DNA from: Buttiauxella brennerae ATCC 51605
Lineage (GTDB): Bacteria; Pseudomonadota; Gammaproteobacteria; Enterobacterales; Enterobacteriaceae
Reading direction: 5' to 3'
Length of the DNA: 64,000 nt
NCBI RefSeq assembly: GCF_001654925.1
Contig: NZ_LXER01000007.1
Coordinates: 79,679 to 143,678, forward strand
Positions 19,411 to 28,375 of this stretch are shown one piece after another. Made by a program: the position numbers and the translations under genes. Numbering within the stretch: position 1 is the stretch's first letter; every line of letters starts with the position of its first letter. The notes under the pieces are model-generated. The model saw nothing but the letters and a program-made list of their open reading frames with translations, was not told the DNA's origin and made no database searches.

Positions 19411-20052
19411 TTGATTAAGGGAATCCATCGATACCTGGTAATTGTTGCTGCGGCGATGATTTTATCCGGGTGTATTAACCGTGGCGAAGCCCCGGCACCA
19501 GTGGAAGAAGTGAAACCCGTTCCTGAGCAGCCTGTTCAACCACAGCCGACCGTGCCGACTGTGCCAACCGTGCCGTCTCAACCAGGCCCGATTGAACAGC
19601 CACAACCCACTATTCCAGCTACCCCGAAAGTGCGTAGCTATGATTGGGGCAGCACCATGCAGCCGATGGTCGGAAAAATGCTGCAAGCCGAAGGCGTTAC
19701 ACCGGGTGGTGTATTACTGGTGGATAGCGTGAATAACCGCACTAACGGTTCACTGCAAACCGCTGCTGCTACCGAAGCGTTACGTGGCGCACTGGCGAAC
19801 AACGGCAAATTTACCCTGGTTTCTGCCCAGCAGCTTTCGCTGGCAAAACAGCAACTGGGTCTATCGCCGCAAGACAGCCTCGGTTCGCGCAGTAAAGCGA
19901 TTGGTATTGCCCGAAACGTCAGCGCGCAATATGTGCTGTACAGCAATGCCAGCGGCAATGTGAACGCCCCAACGCTGAAAATGCAGCTGATGCTGGTACA
20001 GACTGGCGAAATTATTTGGTCTGGAAGCGGTGCTGTACAACAAACCCAATAA
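19411..20052 (+). CDS. lpoB: Penicillin-binding protein activator LpoB
   Basis: LpoB is an outer-membrane lipoprotein that reaches through the periplasm to activate PBP1b. The lipobox is ILSGC with Cys21, followed by a long Pro-rich unstructured stretch (about residues 28-68, repeats of PTVPTVP) and the globular domain with VDSVNNRTNGSLQTA. The start is TTG at 19411 with AAGGGGTG five bases upstream. It is 213 residues, same as E. coli. Its end overlaps the thiK start by 23 bases. Confidence 0.95.
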   Translation: MIKGIHRYLVIVAAAMILSGCINRGEAPAPVEEVKPVPEQPVQPQPTVPTVPTVPSQPGPIEQPQPTIPATPKVRSYDWGSTMQPMVGKMLQAEGVTPGGVLLVDSVNNRTNGSLQTAAATEALRGALANNGKFTLVSAQQLSLAKQQLGLSPQDSLGSRSKAIGIARNVSAQYVLYSNASGNVNAPTLKMQLMLVQTGEIIWSGSGAVQQTQ

Positions 20053-20860
20053 TTCGACACTGCAAAGTGTGATTGAAAAGTATCTTCCGGCGGCTCAGGC
20101 CGCCGGTTGCTTTTCTCAACTTGAAGGGCTGAGCGGCGGTAGCTTCCATTTCAATCTGGGCGCACACGAATACGTCGCACGCAATCAGCTTACTGCACCG
20201 ATGCCTGGCGTATCGCTGGCGCGCCAGTATCGTGCGCTGAAAAGAATCCCTCACGGGATTGGGTCAATACCGGTTTGTCTGGCGCAGGGCTGGCTAATTG
20301 TCGAATGGTTGAGTGGAGAAGTAAAATCGGAACTCCCCTCACTGCAAACGCTCACTTCCTTACTGTATGATTTACACCATCAGCCCTGTTTTGGCTGGCG
20401 AATCAGTCTGTTGCCTTTGTTAGATTTCTACTGGCAAAACGCGGTACCGGCGCGAAGAAGTTTGCAGTGGCTACGGTTGCTTAAAAAGATGAAGCAGCAG
20501 GGCGAGCCAAAACCTTTGCGCCTTGCTCCACTGCATATGGACGTCCATGCCGGTAATCTGGTGCATCAACCAGAAGGCATCAAACTCATCGACTGGGAAT
20601 ATGCCGGTGATGGGGACGTGGCGCTGGAACTTGCGGCAATTGCCGCGGCCAATAATATTGAGAGTCAGCCGTTGATACGCGCCTACGCGCAATTGAGCCA
20701 CCTTTCGATAGCAACTTTAAGTCAGCAGGTGGAACGCTGGCGGCCGTGGGTGACCCTGTTGATGGCATCCTGGTATGAATGCCGTTGGCGGCAAACGCAA
20801 GACAGGACATTTATAACTCTTGCAGATGAGGCCTGGAGCCAGCTGCGGGATAAGAATTGA
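20030..20860 (+). CDS. thiK: Thiamine kinase
   Basis: ThiK salvages thiamine by phosphorylation to thiamine monophosphate. It belongs to the aminoglycoside-phosphotransferase/choline-kinase fold: the catalytic loop reads LHMDVHAGNLV and the metal motif LIDWEYAGDGD. The start is GTG at 20030, inside the end of lpoB, which aligns with E. coli. It is 276 residues versus 274 and is the least conserved protein of this run, with clear similarity mainly in the kinase core. Confidence 0.9.
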   Translation: MLYNKPNNSTLQSVIEKYLPAAQAAGCFSQLEGLSGGSFHFNLGAHEYVARNQLTAPMPGVSLARQYRALKRIPHGIGSIPVCLAQGWLIVEWLSGEVKSELPSLQTLTSLLYDLHHQPCFGWRISLLPLLDFYWQNAVPARRSLQWLRLLKKMKQQGEPKPLRLAPLHMDVHAGNLVHQPEGIKLIDWEYAGDGDVALELAAIAAANNIESQPLIRAYAQLSHLSIATLSQQVERWRPWVTLLMASWYECRWRQTQDRTFITLADEAWSQLRDKN

Positions 20861-20875
20861 TAAAGAGAGGTAGAT

Positions 20876-21901
20876 GTGGGCCCGGTAATGTTAGATGTGG
20901 CAGGCTTTGAGCTGGATGCCGAAGAGCGTGAAATTCTAAAACACCCCCTGGTCGGTGGGCTGATTCTGTTTACCCGCAACTATCACGATCCCGAGCAACT
21001 GCGTGAACTGGTGCGTCAAATCCGCGAGGCTTCCCGCAACCGTCTGGTGGTTGCCGTTGATCAGGAAGGCGGACGCGTTCAGCGGTTCCGTGAAGGTTTT
21101 ACCCTTCTACCGGCGGCCCAATCTTTTGCTGCGTTACATGGGCTTGAGCAGGGCGGAAAACTGGCTCAGGAAGCGGGCTGGTTGATGGCGAGCGAAATGA
21201 TTGCTATGGATATCGACATCAGTTTTGCTCCGGTTCTGGATATCGGCCATATCAGCGCGGCAATTGGTGAGCGTTCATATCATGAAGACCCACATAAAGC
21301 GCTGGCCATGGCGACGTCCTTTATCGACGGGATGCATGCCGCAGGTATGAAAACGACCGGGAAACACTTCCCAGGACACGGTGCGGTAACGGCAGATTCG
21401 CACAAAGAAACGCCGCGTGACCCGCGTGATGAAGCGCTTATCCGCGAACACGATATGCAGATCTTCCGCCAGCTTATTACTGATAACAAACTTGATGCGA
21501 TTATGCCTGCGCACGTTATCTATACCGACGTTGATCCGCTTCCGGCAAGTGGCTCTCCGCACTGGCTGAAAACCGTGTTACGTGGTGAACTGGGCTTTAA
21601 CGGTGTCATCTTCTCTGACGATTTGTCGATGGAAGGGGCGGCGATTATGGGTAGCTATGCGGAACGTGGCCAGGCATCACTGAATGCAGGTTGCGATATG
21701 ATCCTGGTCTGCAATAATCGTAATGGTGCGGTGAGCGTGTTAGATAATCTGTCTCCGGTCAAAGCAGAGCGTGTTACGAATTTGTATCATAAAGGTTCAT
21801 TTACCCGTCAGGAGCTGAGGTCATCAGCGCGCTGGAAGGCAGCAAACCAGCAACTTGAGGCGCTGCATGAGCAGTGGCAAGCCCACAAGGCGGGTCTTTA
21901 A
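20876..21901 (+). CDS. nagZ: Beta-N-acetylhexosaminidase NagZ
   Basis: NagZ cleaves GlcNAc from anhydro-muropeptides in the cytoplasm during cell wall recycling; its products influence ampC induction where AmpR is present. The GH3 motif [16 protein letters not shown] carries the flexible-loop catalytic His, and [10 protein letters not shown] the nucleophile Asp. The start is GTG at 20876 after AGAGAGG, aligning with E. coli (MGPVMLDV); 341 residues in both. nagK later in the window works in the same recycling route. Confidence 0.97.
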   Translation: MGPVMLDVAGFELDAEEREILKHPLVGGLILFTRNYHDPEQLRELVRQIREASRNRLVVAVDQEGGRVQRFREGFTLLPAAQSFAALHGLEQGGKLAQEAGWLMASEMIAMDIDISFAPVLDIGHISAAIGERSYHEDPHKALAMATSFIDGMHAAGMKTTGKHFPGHGAVTADSHKETPRDPRDEALIREHDMQIFRQLITDNKLDAIMPAHVIYTDVDPLPASGSPHWLKTVLRGELGFNGVIFSDDLSMEGAAIMGSYAERGQASLNAGCDMILVCNNRNGAVSVLDNLSPVKAERVTNLYHKGSFTRQELRSSARWKAANQQLEALHEQWQAHKAGL

Positions 21902-21943
21902 CTCCTCAGGCCAGAAGGCCTGAATTCGTGTGGTGAGGATGCA

Positions 21944-22486
21944 ATGATTATCTATTTACACGGTTTCGACTCTAACAGTCCTGGTAACCATGAAAAGGTG
22001 CTGCAACTCCAGTTTATCGATCCGGACGTGCGGCTTATCAGTTACAGCACGCGGCATCCGAAACACGACATGCAGCATCTGCTCAAAGAAGTCGACAAGA
22101 TGCTGCAACTTAGTGACGATGAACGCCCACTGATTTGTGGCGTTGGGCTTGGGGGCTTTTGGGCCGAACGTATCGGTTTCTTGTGCGATATTCGTCAGGT
22201 GATCTTTAACCCGAATTTGTTCCCGCAAGAGAACATGGAAGGGAAAATCGATCGCCCTGAAGAGTACGGCGACATTTCGACGAAATGCGTGCAAAACTTC
22301 CGCGAGAAAAACCGCGATCGTTGTCTGGCGATTTTGTCGCGTAATGATGAAGCGCTCGATAACACCCGTGCCGCAGAATTGTTGCATCCTTACTATGAAA
22401 TCGTATGGGATCAGGAACAGACGCATAAATTCAAAAATATCTCACCGCATTTGCAACGTATAAAAGCGTTCAAAACCCTGGGCTAG
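21944..22486 (+). CDS. ycfP: UPF0227 esterase-like protein YcfP
   Basis: YcfP is a small alpha/beta-hydrolase-fold protein of unknown physiological role. The N-terminal [17 protein letters not shown] and the [14 protein letters not shown] elbow are conserved; the usual nucleophile Ser of the elbow is replaced by Leu (GVGLGG), as in E. coli, so classical esterase activity is doubtful. It is 180 residues, identical in length to E. coli. A terminator follows. Confidence 0.94.
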   Translation: MIIYLHGFDSNSPGNHEKVLQLQFIDPDVRLISYSTRHPKHDMQHLLKEVDKMLQLSDDERPLICGVGLGGFWAERIGFLCDIRQVIFNPNLFPQENMEGKIDRPEEYGDISTKCVQNFREKNRDRCLAILSRNDEALDNTRAAELLHPYYEIVWDQEQTHKFKNISPHLQRIKAFKTLG

Positions 22487-22511
22487 CCGAGGGTAAAATC
22501 GAGATATATCC

Positions 22512-22542
22512 AAAGGGTCAGCCATGTGCTGGCCCTTTTTGT
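22512..22542 (+). terminator. ycfP terminator
   Basis: AAAGGGTCAGC pairs with GCTGGCCCTTT with one G-T pair around a short loop, followed by TTGTTT. It ends the hinT-ycfP run. Confidence 0.8.
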
Positions 22543-22563
22543 TTATCTTTTCGGCATAAAAAT

Positions 22564-22577
22564 TTGATGCACATCAA
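22564..22577 (+). promoter_or_regulatory. FNR site of ndh
   Basis: TTGATGCACATCAA is a perfect FNR consensus (TTGAT-N4-ATCAA). With an extended -10 TGTTATTCT at 22604-22612 and a start near 22619, it is centred about -48.5, close to the -50.5 site that represses E. coli ndh without oxygen. Confidence 0.8.
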
Positions 22578-22579
22578 TT

Positions 22580-22592
22580 TTGGTATGACCAA
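22580..22592 (+). promoter_or_regulatory. PdhR site of ndh
   Basis: TTGGTATGACCAA is a perfect inverted repeat matching the PdhR box (TTGGTnnnACCAA). It lies two bases from the FNR site and would link ndh to pyruvate level, as described for E. coli ndh. Confidence 0.75.
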
Positions 22593-22712
22593 TACACCAT
22601 CCATGTTATTCTTTGGTCATATTACTGAGATTGTTTCGGTAACTTGTTGTTAATTAAATGCTATTTTCATAACCTTTAATTAACAATTGGTTAATATTTT
22701 AAGGGGGTCACT

Positions 22713-24017
22713 TTGACTACGCCATTAAGAAAGATTGTCATTGTCGGTGGTGGTGCTGGCGGACTTGAACTGGCCACTCAGTTAGGTAAAAAACTGGGTC
22801 GTGGAAAAAAAGCGAAGGTTACGCTTATCGACCGTAACCACAGCCATTTATGGAAACCGCTGCTGCATGAAGTGGCAACCGGTTCACTGGATGAAGGTGT
22901 GGATGCGCTGAGCTATCTGGCACATGCCCGTAACCATCACTTCCAGTTCCAGCTTGGTTCAGTGGTTGATATCAACCGCGAAAGCAAAACCCTGACCCTC
23001 GCGGAATTGCGTGATGATAAAGGTGAATTGCTGGTTCCTGAACGCAAAATTCCTTACGACACACTGGTGATGGCGCTGGGTAGTACCTCCAACGACTTCA
23101 ACACGCCGGGCGTAAAAGATAACTGCATCTTCCTGGATAACCCACACCAGGCGCGTCGCTTCCACTCAGAAATGCTGAATCTGTTCCTCAAGTATTCTGC
23201 AAACCTGGGTGCCAGTGGCAAAGTTAATATCGCAATTGTTGGCGGTGGTGCGACGGGCGTTGAACTGTCAGCTGAACTGCACAACGCAGTGAAACAGCTG
23301 CACAGCTACGGCTACAAAGGTCTGACGAACGACGCGCTGAACGTGACGCTGGTTGAAGCGGGCGAGCGCATTCTGCCTGCATTGCCACCACGTATTTCTG
23401 CCGCAGCACACAGCGAGCTGACCAAACTGGGCGTGCGTGTTCTGACGCAAACCATGGTGACTTCTGCGGATGCAGGCGGTCTGAACACCAAAGACGGCGA
23501 GTATATTGCTGCCGATCTGATGGTGTGGGCTGCGGGTATCAAAGCGCCAGACTTTATGAAAGATATCGGTGGGCTTGAAACTAACCGTATTAATCAGTTA
23601 GTCACTGAACCTACGCTGCAAACCACGCGCGATGCTGATATTTATGCGATTGGTGACTGTGCTTCTTGTGCTCGTCCTGAAGGTGGTTTTGTGCCGCCAC
23701 GCGCGCAAGCTGCACACCAGATGGCATCCCTGGTGTTGACCAATATTCTGGCGCAGATGAAAGATAAACCGCTGAAAGCCTATACCTATAAAGATCATGG
23801 ATCTCTGGTATCGCTGTCTAAGTTCTCAACCGTAGGCAGCCTGATGGGTAACCTGATGCGCGGTTCGATGATGGTAGAAGGGCGTATGGCGCGTTTCGTT
23901 TATATCTCGCTTTACCGTATGCACCAGGTTGCACTTCACGGTTATTTCAAGACTGGCCTGATGATGCTGGTGGGCAGTATCAACCGCGTGATCCGTCCGC
24001 GTCTGAAACTGCACTGA
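22713..24017 (+). CDS. ndh: NADH dehydrogenase II (NDH-2)
   Basis: Ndh is the single-subunit, non-proton-pumping NADH:quinone oxidoreductase on the inner membrane. The FAD-binding [14 protein letters not shown] is at the N-terminus, the NADH-binding [14 protein letters not shown] near residue 177, and the amphipathic C-terminus with [18 protein letters not shown] attaches to the membrane. The start is TTG at 22713 after AAGGGGG, as in E. coli; 434 residues. Perfect FNR and PdhR sites lie upstream and a terminator follows. Confidence 0.97.
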   Translation: MTTPLRKIVIVGGGAGGLELATQLGKKLGRGKKAKVTLIDRNHSHLWKPLLHEVATGSLDEGVDALSYLAHARNHHFQFQLGSVVDINRESKTLTLAELRDDKGELLVPERKIPYDTLVMALGSTSNDFNTPGVKDNCIFLDNPHQARRFHSEMLNLFLKYSANLGASGKVNIAIVGGGATGVELSAELHNAVKQLHSYGYKGLTNDALNVTLVEAGERILPALPPRISAAAHSELTKLGVRVLTQTMVTSADAGGLNTKDGEYIAADLMVWAAGIKAPDFMKDIGGLETNRINQLVTEPTLQTTRDADIYAIGDCASCARPEGGFVPPRAQAAHQMASLVLTNILAQMKDKPLKAYTYKDHGSLVSLSKFSTVGSLMGNLMRGSMMVEGRMARFVYISLYRMHQVALHGYFKTGLMMLVGSINRVIRPRLKLH

Positions 24018-24037
24018 TCGTTTTAAGTTTGCTAATC

Positions 24038-24063
24038 AAACCCGGCCTTGTGCCGGGTTTTTC
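24038..24063 (+). terminator. ndh terminator
   Basis: AAACCCGGC and GCCGGGTTT form a perfect stem with loop CTTGT, followed by TTTC. It lies 20 bases after the ndh stop. Confidence 0.85.
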
Positions 24064-24246
24064 ATTTCTGTCGCTAAACGCCACTTTCCAGCATAAAAAT
24101 CCATAAATGAGCAAATCATGCTTAGGATTTCTCTCAAACAGCCCGATCAGGCAACTGAATCCGCATTTTTCATCCGTTGTCTGATTGGTCTAAAGGCCAT
24201 TCTGGCTGCAAAATTGTCAGTAATTGCACAATCAGGAGGATGTCCT

Positions 24247-24783
24247 GTGAATAAATCAATGTTAGCAGGTGTGGGTATCGGTGTGGCCGCAGCACTGGGT
24301 GTGGCGGCTGTTGCCAGCATGAATGTATTTGACCGTGGTCCTCAGTACGCTCAGGTCGTATCAGCGACGCCTATCAAGGAAACGGTAAAAACGCCACGTC
24401 AGGAATGCCGCAACGTCGCGGTAACGCATCGTCGTCCGGTTCAGGATGAAAACCGTATTCTCGGTTCTGCGCTGGGCGCGGTTGCCGGTGGCGTGATTGG
24501 CCATCAGTTCGGTGGCGGGCGCGGTAAAGATGTCGCAACGGTGGCCGGTGCATTAGGTGGCGGTTACGCTGGTAACCAGGTGCAGGGTGCAATGCAGGAC
24601 CGTGATACCTACACGACGACACAGCAGAAATGTAAAACCATTTACGACAAATCAGAAAAAATGCTGGGTTATGACGTGACTTACCGCATCGGCGATCAGC
24701 AGGGTAAAATCCGCATGGATAAAGACCCAGGTACTCAGATCCCGCTTGATGATAGAGGCCAGTTAGTTTTGAATAAAATTTAA
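24247..24783 (+). CDS. ycfJ: Glycine-zipper protein YcfJ
   Basis: YcfJ is an envelope-associated protein of the glycine-zipper 2TM family, function unsettled. A single N-terminal membrane segment (about residues 5-25, MLAGVGIGVAAALGVAAVA) is followed by two Gly-rich helices (LGAVAGGVIGHQFGGG and VAGALGGGYAGNQVQG). The start is GTG at 24247 after AGGAGGA, aligning with E. coli MNKSMLAG; in-frame codons back to 24118 are not supported. Length 178 residues. Confidence 0.92.
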   Translation: MNKSMLAGVGIGVAAALGVAAVASMNVFDRGPQYAQVVSATPIKETVKTPRQECRNVAVTHRRPVQDENRILGSALGAVAGGVIGHQFGGGRGKDVATVAGALGGGYAGNQVQGAMQDRDTYTTTQQKCKTIYDKSEKMLGYDVTYRIGDQQGKIRMDKDPGTQIPLDDRGQLVLNKI

Positions 24784-24795
24784 CGGTGATAAATT

Positions 24796-24822
24796 AAGGC
24801 CCATCTTGTGAGATGGGCCTTT
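24796..24822. terminator. Terminator between ycfJ and the oxidoreductase
   Basis: AAGGCCCATCT and AGATGGGCCTT form a perfect stem with loop TGTG. It lies between two convergent genes and has A's and T's on both sides. Confidence 0.8.
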
Positions 24823-24824
24823 GC

Positions 24825-25853
24825 TTAATGACGGCCGCGTAATTGCTGCTGCAACACCAGTAGCGCGGTCACTTCGGCGATACGCCGCTGAGTGTAAGCA
24901 GGGATCGTTTCTGGAGCCTGCAAAAACAGGCGCTTCTCCCCAAACACCACATCATGCAAACAATGGTCGTACAACGGCCCGGCGATAGTTTTACGCTCCG
25001 TCGCTTGTTCAGAAATCTGCTCAACAACTTCATTCGTCCCTTCGCGGTCAATATTAATGACTGTTCCATCACGAAGGTAAACTCGCATCCCTTTTTGCCC
25101 GCCGGCAGGCCCTGCATATTTGTTGAGATGCATTGTAAACGGGATGTCGCTGAGTGTGCCGGTTAGCAGTGCTTCACCTTCCGCTGTCGTAAAGTCACCT
25201 GTTGTAATCGCATTCCCCAACCGGTCACGGGCATAGCTTAATTCCACGTTTAACTGGTCATTACCGCCGAGCTGGTGGACAGTTTCGCGCATCATTGCCA
25301 GCACATGAGTACCGATATCGGCAATCACGCCGTCAGGATGGCGCAACTGGCGGGTGTCTGCTTCGCCCGTCGCAAAGTTCAGGGCGATAGGTTCACCTGT
25401 GGCATTAAAGCCACTGGGCTCAAGCAGAAACGCCTCGATATGGCTTATATCATTGATGCTATCAATGTCATTGCTGGCGTGTGTACGAATCATCCAGTGA
25501 TCTAATGCCAGCACACGATTGGCTTTCTGCGGATCGCTGAGCAGTGCCTGCAATTTTTCAAGCTGTGACAGGGTGGCGGCTATGGGTTTTTCAACGACAA
25601 TGGCGGGCACTTTGCTTTGCAGCACCTTTTCAAGCACCGGCAAGTGGTGAAGCGATGACGTGGTTATCAGAACCACATCGAGCTGCTTCGACAGCAGAGT
25701 TCCGAGAGAGTCACAGCGTTGAATACCTTCAATCTGACGCTCCGGGTTGGCGTCATAACCGTATAATTCGAGAGAAGGGACGGACATGCGGCTTAATGCC
25801 GGAAGATAAGCGGTTTCAATGACTGAACCCAGACCAATAATGCCTGCCAACAT
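24825..25853 (-). CDS. Gfo/Idh/MocA-family oxidoreductase
   Basis: This is a predicted NAD(P)-dependent sugar or polyol dehydrogenase; the substrate is unknown. The Rossmann motif GIIGLGSVIETAYLPAL is at the N-terminus and the family's EKP motif (VVEKPIAATLSQLEKL) at about residue 87; a histidine in LDHWMIR may act in catalysis. It is 342 residues, normal for the family, with AGGATC before the ATG. E. coli has no gene here between ycfJ and bhsA, so it is an accessory insertion next to iutA. Confidence 0.8.
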   Translation of the reverse strand: MLAGIIGLGSVIETAYLPALSRMSVPSLELYGYDANPERQIEGIQRCDSLGTLLSKQLDVVLITTSSLHHLPVLEKVLQSKVPAIVVEKPIAATLSQLEKLQALLSDPQKANRVLALDHWMIRTHASNDIDSINDISHIEAFLLEPSGFNATGEPIALNFATGEADTRQLRHPDGVIADIGTHVLAMMRETVHQLGGNDQLNVELSYARDRLGNAITTGDFTTAEGEALLTGTLSDIPFTMHLNKYAGPAGGQKGMRVYLRDGTVINIDREGTNEVVEQISEQATERKTIAGPLYDHCLHDVVFGEKRLFLQAPETIPAYTQRRIAEVTALLVLQQQLRGRH

Positions 25854-25950
25854 ATTAAGATCCTACGATATATAAGCTGTATCTATTATTAGAGTCCCTA
25901 TGTTTTAAATGACAATTACGCGGTGGTCGAGCGGGAATGTGTGAATGGGC

Positions 25951-25983
25951 GTAAAAAGCAGGCTGGTTTTTAGCCAGCCTGCT
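25951..25983 (-). terminator. iutA terminator
   Basis: Read on the minus strand, AGCAGGCTGG and CCAGCCTGCT pair perfectly and are followed by TTTTAC. It lies 10 bases after the iutA stop. Confidence 0.8.
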
Positions 25984-25992
25984 GAAGTGACT

Positions 25993-28191
25993 TTAGAACA
26001 GCAATGAATAATTCACGCCGTAAGTGCGGCCACGGCCTTTGTATTCATACAGAGAAGGGCTGCCGTAAGTTGGGCTGTAAAGCAGCGGTGCTCGCTGGCC
26101 CCACACGGTGGTGTAGTCTTTATCCAACAAGTTTTCGATGCTGAAGCTCAGCTTGCCCACTGGCAGGCCGTAGCTGCCGATAAAGTCGACGGTGTTGTAA
26201 CCGTTGATCTTATTGTCGCTGGCATCCGTCAAATCAAAGGTCTGCTGGCTTTGCACACGCAGGCTCCACGGATCAGGCGCCCAGCCAACGTAAGCGGTGG
26301 CTTTCGATGGGCTGGCATAAATAACGTCCCATTTCTGCCATTTTCCGTCGACTTTGGTTTCGGATTTCAACACGTTAAAGTTAACACCCGTGCTCCAGCT
26401 TGAGTCTGGAATGAAGTAGTCCACGGCTCCTTCAACGCCGTAGATGCGGCGCTTGTCATCCTGAACATTGATCGTCATATCGGCACGGTTAATGGAGATA
26501 GACTTATCAGATAATGAGTAATACGCCGCAATCTGGCTGCGCAGGCTATTACCGGTGTAGCGCCAGCCTAACTCATAAGAATCGACTTTGATCCCCTGAA
26601 GTTTTGACTGCCCGACGTTCACGCTATTCACCAGTTGGTAATGGCCGTCCAGCAGGCGGTAAGTACCATTGCCGTAGTATTTACCCGGATCCGGCAGTTC
26701 CACACCTTGTGAGAAGTTAAACCATGCTTGCTGTCGCTCAGTGATGTGCATCAGCAGGCCTGCGTTAAATAACACATTATCGTAATCGGTGCTGCCGCCA
26801 GGGATAGAGTCCGCGGAGTTTGCGATGCCGTTCGCAATCCCTTGTTGTTGCGTAAAACCAACAAAGTCATCGACTTTGTTCTCGGTCCACTGGTAGCGCA
26901 CGCCACCGCTCAGGGTAAACAGTTCGTTGATGTCATAACTGCTTTGCAGGAACGGTGCGAGGTTAGTGATGGTGTAACCTGGATAGCGGCCAGTGGTATA
27001 AATGCTCTGGTTGTTCAGGCCACCGGAAGCATTGGCTTTTGCGAGATCAAAGAACATTTGGTTCGATGTGAAGCTCTCGTGATCGGCATCCACCCCGTAA
27101 GTGATCTGCCAGCCGTCGAGTGGCTGGCTGGTCAGTGCCAGTTTCGCGCCGTACTGGTCGGTATCTTGCTGGGAGGCCGAGAAACTAGTCACGGTATTAC
27201 GCATCAGGGTCGGGAACGGATAGAAAGTCAGTGATTCATCACGATAGTAAACCTGCCCGACCAGCTCCTGGCCCAGGAAATCATTGTTGGAGTATTGCAG
27301 GCTGATCAGATGGCGTTCGGTACCGGGAATACGGTCAGAATTGAGATGGTCGCTGACAAAGGCTTTGCCAGTGCCGGTCACCGCGGAGAAATTCTCACCC
27401 AGATTCAGCCCGTAATCTTCGTCACCCTGGCTCTTGTAATACTGCGTCACCAGCTGCAATTGCTGGGTTTCATCAATATTAATTGTTCCGGTACCCATCA
27501 CATCCAGGCGGTCGGAATACTGCAGGCCTGTTTGCGTGTTATCAAGCAGCGTCTGGTCGCCGTTCCCGTCAAACCAACCACCAAATTTTTGATAAGCCAC
27601 GGATAAACGGCCAGAGGCATGGTCGTTTCCACCAGAAATGGCGCTGGCAACGCGCTCGTCGTGATCTTTGCTGCTGTTGAAGCCGGACTTGATCCCGGTT
27701 TCAAATTCAACCTGAGTTTCAGACTGACCTTTTTTGGTGACAATGTTAATCAGGCCACCGGTACTGCCGCCGCCGTACAGCGACGTTGCGCCAGAGATCA
27801 CTTCAATGTGCTCGATATTGAACGGATCAATAGAGTCTAACTGGCGGCTATCGGTACGGGACGAGTTCAGACGCACGCCATCCACTAACACCACGATAGA
27901 ACGGCCGCGCATGTTCATGCCGTAGTTGGTACGGCTTTGGCTGCTGACATCCAGACCGGGAATTAACTGTGCAAGTGCGTCTTTCAGCTCCTTGCCTCCC
28001 TGAATCTGCTGTTCAAGCTCGGTGCCTTCAATAACCCAGGTGGTCTGCGCCATTTCTGCCACCGTGCGGTGCATTCGGTTGGCAGAAACCAGAATATCTT
28101 CTTCGGATGTTTGCTGTGAGAAAGCCGGAGCCATCACCGCCAGAAGCAATGGGTTAAGCACCCAGCGCGCGTTTTTATGCATCATCATCAT
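25993..28191 (-). CDS. iutA: Ferric aerobactin receptor IutA
   Basis: IutA is the TonB-dependent outer-membrane receptor for ferric aerobactin. The signal peptide ends near APAFSQQ; the TonB-box region follows (EEDILVSANRM), then the plug (AEMAQTTWVIEGTELEQQIQGGKELKDAL…GATSLYGGGSTGGLINIVTKKG) and barrel ending NYSLLF. It is up to 732 residues and collinear with E. coli plasmid/island IutA. Four ATGs stand in tandem at the start; AAGGA touches the first, so the third (28185) or fourth (28182) is the better start. The iucABCD synthesis genes are absent here. A Fur box lies upstream. Confidence 0.92.
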   Translation of the reverse strand: MMMMHKNARWVLNPLLLAVMAPAFSQQTSEEDILVSANRMHRTVAEMAQTTWVIEGTELEQQIQGGKELKDALAQLIPGLDVSSQSRTNYGMNMRGRSIVVLVDGVRLNSSRTDSRQLDSIDPFNIEHIEVISGATSLYGGGSTGGLINIVTKKGQSETQVEFETGIKSGFNSSKDHDERVASAISGGNDHASGRLSVAYQKFGGWFDGNGDQTLLDNTQTGLQYSDRLDVMGTGTINIDETQQLQLVTQYYKSQGDEDYGLNLGENFSAVTGTGKAFVSDHLNSDRIPGTERHLISLQYSNNDFLGQELVGQVYYRDESLTFYPFPTLMRNTVTSFSASQQDTDQYGAKLALTSQPLDGWQITYGVDADHESFTSNQMFFDLAKANASGGLNNQSIYTTGRYPGYTITNLAPFLQSSYDINELFTLSGGVRYQWTENKVDDFVGFTQQQGIANGIANSADSIPGGSTDYDNVLFNAGLLMHITERQQAWFNFSQGVELPDPGKYYGNGTYRLLDGHYQLVNSVNVGQSKLQGIKVDSYELGWRYTGNSLRSQIAAYYSLSDKSISINRADMTINVQDDKRRIYGVEGAVDYFIPDSSWSTGVNFNVLKSETKVDGKWQKWDVIYASPSKATAYVGWAPDPWSLRVQSQQTFDLTDASDNKINGYNTVDFIGSYGLPVGKLSFSIENLLDKDYTTVWGQRAPLLYSPTYGSPSLYEYKGRGRTYGVNYSLLF

Positions 28192-28255
28192 TCCTTGGAT
28201 GGGAAAATATTAACATTTGAAAATGTTTTGAAATAATAACGAGCTGGATTTTGCC

Positions 28256-28274
28256 GATAACGGTTCTCATTATC
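28256..28274. promoter_or_regulatory. Fur box between iutA and the SIP gene
   Basis: GATAACGGTTCTCATTATC matches the 19-base Fur consensus at 15 positions, and ATTATCAATCTCAATTGATA directly after it extends the Fur-like pattern. Lying in the 184-base divergent gap, it can repress both genes when iron is plentiful. Confidence 0.75.
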
Positions 28275-28375
28275 AATCTCAATTGATAGTATTTCTCAAA
28301 TTAATCTTATGAATAATCACATGATTTCTATGGGTTATCTTTTTCTGACGGCACCGATACGGCAAAGGAGCTGAA

